Positions 60,452-64,000 of a stretch of DNA of 64,000 nt are shown piece by piece (positions within the stretch are counted from its first letter, which is position 1; each line of letters starts with the position of its first letter). The DNA comes from Vibrio fluvialis (GTDB lineage Bacteria; Pseudomonadota; Gammaproteobacteria; Enterobacterales; Vibrionaceae): positions 2,480,001 to 2,544,000 of the forward strand of contig NZ_UHIP01000001.1 in assembly GCF_900460245.1 (NCBI RefSeq). The letters run 5' to 3'. A model generated the notes under the pieces. It did not search any database and was not told where the DNA came from. It saw only the letters and a program-made list of their open reading frames with translations. The translations under genes were made by a program, and so were the position numbers.

Positions 60452-60641
60452 ACTTCTATTGCATCCTTTTTACAGGTCGGATACCCAAATTGAGTAAAAA
60501 AACGTACTATTTTTGCTAATCGCGATATCATATACCCAAACCACCTCAAGATGCGAAATCCAAACAGAATTTTTACTTTTGAGCTTGGTTTACAAAGACT
60601 TGTGAGCCGTCGCTTAGGTAAAACACCACTCTGAGGCAATT

Positions 60642-61247
60642 ATGACTCCACTGGCACTCATTATGATCATTTCCGCTTACCTGCTGGGCTCAGTATCCAG
60701 CGCGGTGCTGATCTGCCGTCTGTTGGGGTTGCCGGATCCACGCGCCGTGGGCTCACACAATCCTGGCGCGACGAACGTATTGCGTATCGGCGGCAAGAAA
60801 ACGGCCGCTGCAGTGCTGTTGTGTGACATGCTCAAAGGTACCATTCCGGTGTGGAGCGCCTATTTTCTTGGTATCGATTCGCTGATGCTGGGTATCATCG
60901 CGATTGCGGCCTGCCTTGGCCATATGTACCCGCTGTTTTTCCACTTTAAAGGCGGAAAAGGCGTCGCCACAGCTCTTGGTGCCATCGCGCCGATCGGGCT
61001 AGACCTCACGCTGATGATCATGCTCACCTGGCTGGTGGTTGCCGTGATCTTTCGTTATTCCTCGCTGGCCGCTCTGGTCACAGTATTATTGGCACCGTTT
61101 TATACCTGGATGATCAAACCACAATACACCTTGCCAGTGGCGATGTTGTGCTGCCTGATTGTGCTGCGTCATCATCAAAACATTAAGCGGTTGTTTGCAG
61201 GCACGGAACCCAAAGTCGGTGAAAAAAAACCGAGCAGCCTCGACTGA
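60642..61247 (+). CDS. plsY: PlsY, acyl-phosphate:glycerol-3-phosphate acyltransferase
   Basis: Inner-membrane enzyme that acylates glycerol-3-phosphate using acyl-phosphate from PlsX, the first membrane step of phospholipid synthesis. Family motifs are [12 protein letters not shown] (about 38-49), [20 protein letters not shown] (in pieces, about 94-110) and a C-terminal glycine/histidine motif (LRHHQNI). 201 residues with about five hydrophobic segments. GAGGCA precedes the ATG. It is divergent from folB and ends at a terminator. Confidence 0.96.
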   Translation: MTPLALIMIISAYLLGSVSSAVLICRLLGLPDPRAVGSHNPGATNVLRIGGKKTAAAVLLCDMLKGTIPVWSAYFLGIDSLMLGIIAIAACLGHMYPLFFHFKGGKGVATALGAIAPIGLDLTLMIMLTWLVVAVIFRYSSLAALVTVLLAPFYTWMIKPQYTLPVAMLCCLIVLRHHQNIKRLFAGTEPKVGEKKPSSLD

Positions 61248-61265
61248 CTCAATATCATCGGCAAT

Positions 61266-61289
61266 AAAAAAGGCCAAACGGCCTTTTTT
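61266..61289. terminator. Bidirectional terminator between plsY and the alpha/beta hydrolase gene
   Basis: Stem AAAAAAGGCC/GGCCTTTTTT with a four-base loop, usable by both convergent genes. Confidence 0.85.
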
Positions 61290-61298
61290 ATGTTTGCG

Positions 61299-62114
61299 TT
61301 ATGCGTACACCTTAGCGAAGAAGCGCATCAGCATATCGGTGACAAACTGCGGTTGCTCCAGATTACTGATGTGGCCAGCTTGTGGAATCACCACCAACTC
61401 ACTGCCGGTAATACTGTCATTCATTAAATAAGATTCGAGCGCCGGGCGCGGCGCATCTTCTGCACCGACCGCAATCAGTACAGGAAGCGCAAACTTCTCA
61501 ACCTCTTCCATCAAGTCGCGGCGACCAAACACCATACGACCAATTCGCGCAACTTCAACAGCCTGCTCGCCACTCAGCGCCGCCAAACAGCTGCGGAATG
61601 ATTGCACCAGCTGTGGCGAGTTCTCTGCGGCGTTTTGTGCAAAAAACATTGGCGTGACCACATCGACAATCGGCGCAGGGACCGCTTGAAGTTGGCTGAT
61701 GGTATCCAGCATATGAAAGTATTTCGCATGCGTGACTTCCGGTTCCAATCCGACAAAAGTGTCCATCATCACCAAAGATTTTACTCGTTGCGGCGCAAGG
61801 GCAACCAACTCGGCGCCCCACATGCCTCCCACCGAGAGTCCCAGTACAGAAAACGTTTCGATCGCCAGATGATCCATTAGCGCCAATATATGCTGCGCGT
61901 AGTCAGCCAGATTGCGCATTGCCGCTGGAGCTGAATCGGACGCCCCGTGCGCCCACAAATCAGGCACAATACAACGATAGTGCTGACTGAGCACTTCCAC
62001 CTGCGGAGCCCACATTTGGCTATCCCACAAGTAACTGTGACCCAGCACAATGACTTCGCCCTGCCCCACATCCAGATAATGCATCTGCTGGCCATCAACG
62101 TTAAACATGCTCAT
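61299..62114 (-). CDS. Alpha/beta hydrolase, function unknown
   Basis: An alpha/beta-hydrolase fold protein of 271 residues. The nucleophile elbow is GLSVGGMWG (Ser94), the oxyanion region is VLGHSYLWDSQMW, and the C-terminal catalytic His is in AGHISNLEQP (about residue 251); the acid is likely in VGAEDAPRP. The overall shape resembles enol-lactonase or haloperoxidase-like members, but the substrate cannot be read from the sequence. I chose ATG 62114 with AGGAA 9 nt before it. It lies between plsY and tsaD, the latter ending 142 nt upstream. Confidence 0.85.
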   Translation of the reverse strand: MSMFNVDGQQMHYLDVGQGEVIVLGHSYLWDSQMWAPQVEVLSQHYRCIVPDLWAHGASDSAPAAMRNLADYAQHILALMDHLAIETFSVLGLSVGGMWGAELVALAPQRVKSLVMMDTFVGLEPEVTHAKYFHMLDTISQLQAVPAPIVDVVTPMFFAQNAAENSPQLVQSFRSCLAALSGEQAVEVARIGRMVFGRRDLMEEVEKFALPVLIAVGAEDAPRPALESYLMNDSITGSELVVIPQAGHISNLEQPQFVTDMLMRFFAKVYA

Positions 62115-62222
62115 TCTTATTTTTCCTGTTATCAATGTTGCAGCGACTATAGCATTAAAAACACTACCGTCAGCTCTGAGCAGACACGTCAAAACTGTAC
62201 TAATCGCTTGATTCATAGAAAC

Positions 62223-62248
62223 AAAAACGGCCGCTTCAGCGACCGTTT
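62223..62248 (-). terminator. Terminator of tsaD
   Basis: Stem ACGGTCGC/GCGGCCGT (one G-U pair) with TTTTTG after it on the minus strand, 8 nt after tsaD and before the hydrolase gene. Confidence 0.85.
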
Positions 62249-62256
62249 GACAGTGA

Positions 62257-63276
62257 TTAATCGTTGATTGGCGTCAGTTGATCTATCGGCCAGCGCGGGC
62301 GCGCTTCCAGAGTCAAATCCGTCACATCACCGTTTTTCAGACGCTGCATGCCAGCGTACGCGATCATGGCGCCGTTATCGGTGCAAAATTCAGTACGCGG
62401 ATAGTAAACTTCACCGCCGACTTTCTTCGCCAGTTTGCCTAAGTCTTCACGCAGCTGTTTATTAGCACTCACACCCCCCGCAATCACAATGCGCTTCATG
62501 CCCGTCTGTTCCAGAGCACGGCGGCACTTGATAACTAAGGTGTCACACACTGCTTCCTGAAACGCATAGGCGATATCCGCTCGGGTCTGCTCATCATCGC
62601 CGTTAGCCGCAATCGTATTGGCAGTAAAAGTTTTCAGGCCAGAGAAACTCATATCCAGCCCTGGGCGATCCGTCATCGGACGCGGGAACTTAAAGCGACC
62701 CGGTGTGCCTTTTTCAGCCAAACGCGCCAGCAGCGGACCACCAGGATAATCCAGCCCCATCAGTTTCGCGGTTTTGTCGAACGCTTCACCGGCAGCATCA
62801 TCAATCGATTCACCCAAAATCTGATATTCACCAATGCCGTTCACTTCCACCATCATTGAGTGTCCACCTGAAACCAATACCGCAACAAACGGGAATGGCG
62901 GCGGGTTGTCTTCCAACATTGGCGCCAGCAAGTGACCTTCCATGTGATGCACAGGCACCGCTGGCACATTCCAGGCATAAGCCAAGCTGCGGCCAATCGT
63001 TGCACCCACCAATAAAGCACCAACGAGGCCCGGGCCTGCGGTGTACGCGACGCCATCAATGTCTGCCGGGGTTAAGTTAGCTTCGGCCATCGCCGCTTTG
63101 ATCAAAGGAATGGTTTTCTTAACGTGATCGCGTGATGCCAGTTCCGGCACTACGCCACCGTAGTCTGCATGAAGTTTGACCTGACTGTAGAGTTTATGCG
63201 ACAGCAATCCTTTCTCATCGTCGTAAATCGCTACACCCGTTTCGTCACAAGAGGTTTCAATACCAATAATGCGCAT
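62257..63276 (-). CDS. tsaD: TsaD, threonylcarbamoyl-transfer subunit for tRNA t6A37
   Basis: Catalytic subunit, with TsaB and TsaE, that moves threonylcarbamoyl from TC-AMP to A37 of ANN-decoding tRNAs. [20 protein letters not shown] starts the ASKHA fold; the metal ligands are His111 and His115 of HHMEGH, and SGGHSMMV and [12 protein letters not shown] are family signatures. 339 residues (E. coli 337). Divergent from rpsU, as in E. coli. Confidence 0.98.
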   Translation of the reverse strand: MRIIGIETSCDETGVAIYDDEKGLLSHKLYSQVKLHADYGGVVPELASRDHVKKTIPLIKAAMAEANLTPADIDGVAYTAGPGLVGALLVGATIGRSLAYAWNVPAVPVHHMEGHLLAPMLEDNPPPFPFVAVLVSGGHSMMVEVNGIGEYQILGESIDDAAGEAFDKTAKLMGLDYPGGPLLARLAEKGTPGRFKFPRPMTDRPGLDMSFSGLKTFTANTIAANGDDEQTRADIAYAFQEAVCDTLVIKCRRALEQTGMKRIVIAGGVSANKQLREDLGKLAKKVGGEVYYPRTEFCTDNGAMIAYAGMQRLKNGDVTDLTLEARPRWPIDQLTPIND

Positions 63277-63378
63277 AGTTTTCTCAGCACGCTGTCATCT
63301 ATAATTCGAAATTGGCGCCATGTTACCTCGGCTTGGCTTCACAAACAAATTTTGTACAGACTGTAAGCGACAAAGTGC

Positions 63379-63408
63379 TTTACAAAGCCGTGGCTATCGG
63401 ATTAAAAT
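63379..63408 (+). promoter_or_regulatory. rpsU promoter
   Basis: TTTACA (63379-63384), an 18-nt spacer and TAAAAT (63403-63408) about 100 nt before rpsU. Five of six matches in each element. Confidence 0.6.
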
Positions 63409-63507
63409 TCCGCACCATTTTTGATCAAGCTGGTTTCGATCAAACTAATTGTTGTTTTGGTCACACAACGCCAGCGTTAACGAATTAACCCCTGAGGTGA
63501 AAGGCAT

Positions 63508-63723
63508 ATGCCAGTAGTTAAAGTACGTGAAAACGAACCGTTCGACGTTGCACTACGTCGTTTTAAGCGCTCTTGCGAAAAAGCAGGTATCCTTTCTGAA
63601 GTGCGTCGTCGTGAGCACTACGAAAAACCAACTACAGTTCGCAAACGCGCTAAAGCAGCAGCTCAAAAGCGTCACGCTAAGAAGCTTGCTCGCGAAAACG
63701 CTCGTCGCGTTCGCCTGTACTAA
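63508..63723 (+). CDS. rpsU: 30S ribosomal protein S21
   Basis: Small basic ribosomal protein that helps initiation. [20 protein letters not shown] and the tail [14 protein letters not shown] are as in E. coli S21; 71 residues. GAGGTGA precedes the ATG. It opens the macromolecular-synthesis operon, which in E. coli is rpsU-dnaG-rpoD; here a yqeY-like gene follows, as known in other Vibrio. Confidence 0.98.
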
Positions 63724-63751
63724 TAACTGATTCCTAACTAAGGAATTCGTT

Positions 63752-64000
63752 ATGGCTCTGATTGACACTCTCAAAGATGAGCAAAAATTAGCGATGAAAG
63801 CCAAGGACAAAGCGCGCCTTGGCACTATTCGTTTAGCCCTTTCAGCCATTAAGCAACGTGAAGTTGACGAGCAGATTACTCTGAGCGATGACGACATTCT
63901 TGCTGTGCTGACCAAAATGGTTAAACAACGTCGCGATTCTGTTACGCAATTTGAAGCAGCAAACCGTCAGGATCTTGCTGATGCGGAAAAAGCAGAAATC
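63752..64000 (+). CDS. GatB/YqeY-domain protein (3' end outside window)
   Basis: Start of a small protein of the GatB/YqeY family, related to the tRNA-binding tail of the amidotransferase GatB; its role is not established. It begins MALIDTLKDEQKLAMKAKDK, with AAGGAATT before the ATG at 63752, and 83 codons are visible of the usual 147 or so. It is 28 nt after rpsU, so co-transcribed; the next genes should be dnaG and rpoD. Confidence 0.9.
   Translation, partial: MALIDTLKDEQKLAMKAKDKARLGTIRLALSAIKQREVDEQITLSDDDILAVLTKMVKQRRDSVTQFEAANRQDLADAEKAEI

Overview
The window looks like an ordinary core-chromosome segment from a Vibrio (Gammaproteobacteria, Vibrionaceae). The gene content (oadGAB beside csrA and a tRNA-Arg/Ser array, degQ-degS, zapE-rplM-rpsI-petABC-sspAB, luxS-gshA) and the protein sequences fit that genus. 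Even base composition and codon use, and the absence of any integrase, transposase, phage gene or CRISPR array, argue against a genomic island. I cannot name the species from sequence alone; the cholerae/fluvialis/furnissii part of the genus is my guess.

Layout. (1) 1-10.5 kb, minus strand: the division and cell-wall (dcw) cluster, transcribed rsmH-ftsL-ftsI-murE-murF-mraY-murD-ftsW-murG; murG runs off the left edge. (2) 10.7-11.1 kb: rnpB, the RNase P RNA, with its own promoter and terminator. (3) 11.2-15.5 kb: rsmI on minus and, divergently, lpoA-yraN-diaA-dolP. (4) 15.5-20.6 kb, minus: rplM-rpsI, the bc1 complex genes petABC, and sspA-sspB. (5) 20.8-25.2 kb: zapE on minus, then zapG, degQ and degS on plus. 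(6) 25.3-28.9 kb, minus: rpsP-rimM-trmD-rplS and ffh. (7) 29.1-31.2 kb, plus: ypjD and a CorB/CorC-family membrane protein. (8) 31.3-38.4 kb, minus: an oxidoreductase, a VTT/YqaA membrane protein, an M16 peptidase lipoprotein, gshA, a transglycosylase-like lipoprotein and luxS. (9) 38.5-41.7 kb, minus: oadGAB, the sodium-pumping oxaloacetate decarboxylase. (10) 42.1-43.2 kb, minus: eight tRNAs, six Arg(ACG) and two Ser(GCT), part of which is a 285-bp tandem duplication. (11) 43.3-50.0 kb, minus: csrA, lysC, alaS, recX, recA, pncC. (12) mutS on plus, converging on the long minus-strand run folB-folK-uppP / ftsB-ispD-ispF-truD-surE-pcm-nlpD-rpoS. (13) plsY (plus), an alpha/beta hydrolase and tsaD (minus), then rpsU and the start of a yqeY-like gene (plus).

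How the genes fit together. Much of the window serves envelope growth: lipid-carried peptidoglycan precursors (mur genes, mraY, uppP, ispD/ispF), the divisome (ftsW, ftsI, ftsL, ftsB, zapE, zapG), PBP activation (lpoA), amidase activation (nlpD, dolP) and envelope proteolysis (degQ, degS). The rest covers translation and RNA processing, DNA repair with the SOS response (recA, recX, mutS), global regulation (csrA, rpoS, luxS, sspA/B) and energy metabolism (petABC, oadGAB).

I found no convincing undescribed system. The items most worth a second look are the 285-bp tRNA tandem duplication, the PVWY quinol-site motif of cytochrome b, a palindrome inside the oadGAB promoter, the missing mraZ at the head of the dcw cluster, a candidate L13 autoregulatory leader, and several unusual start codons (TTG for gshA and the CorB-like gene, GTG for lysC and mutS).
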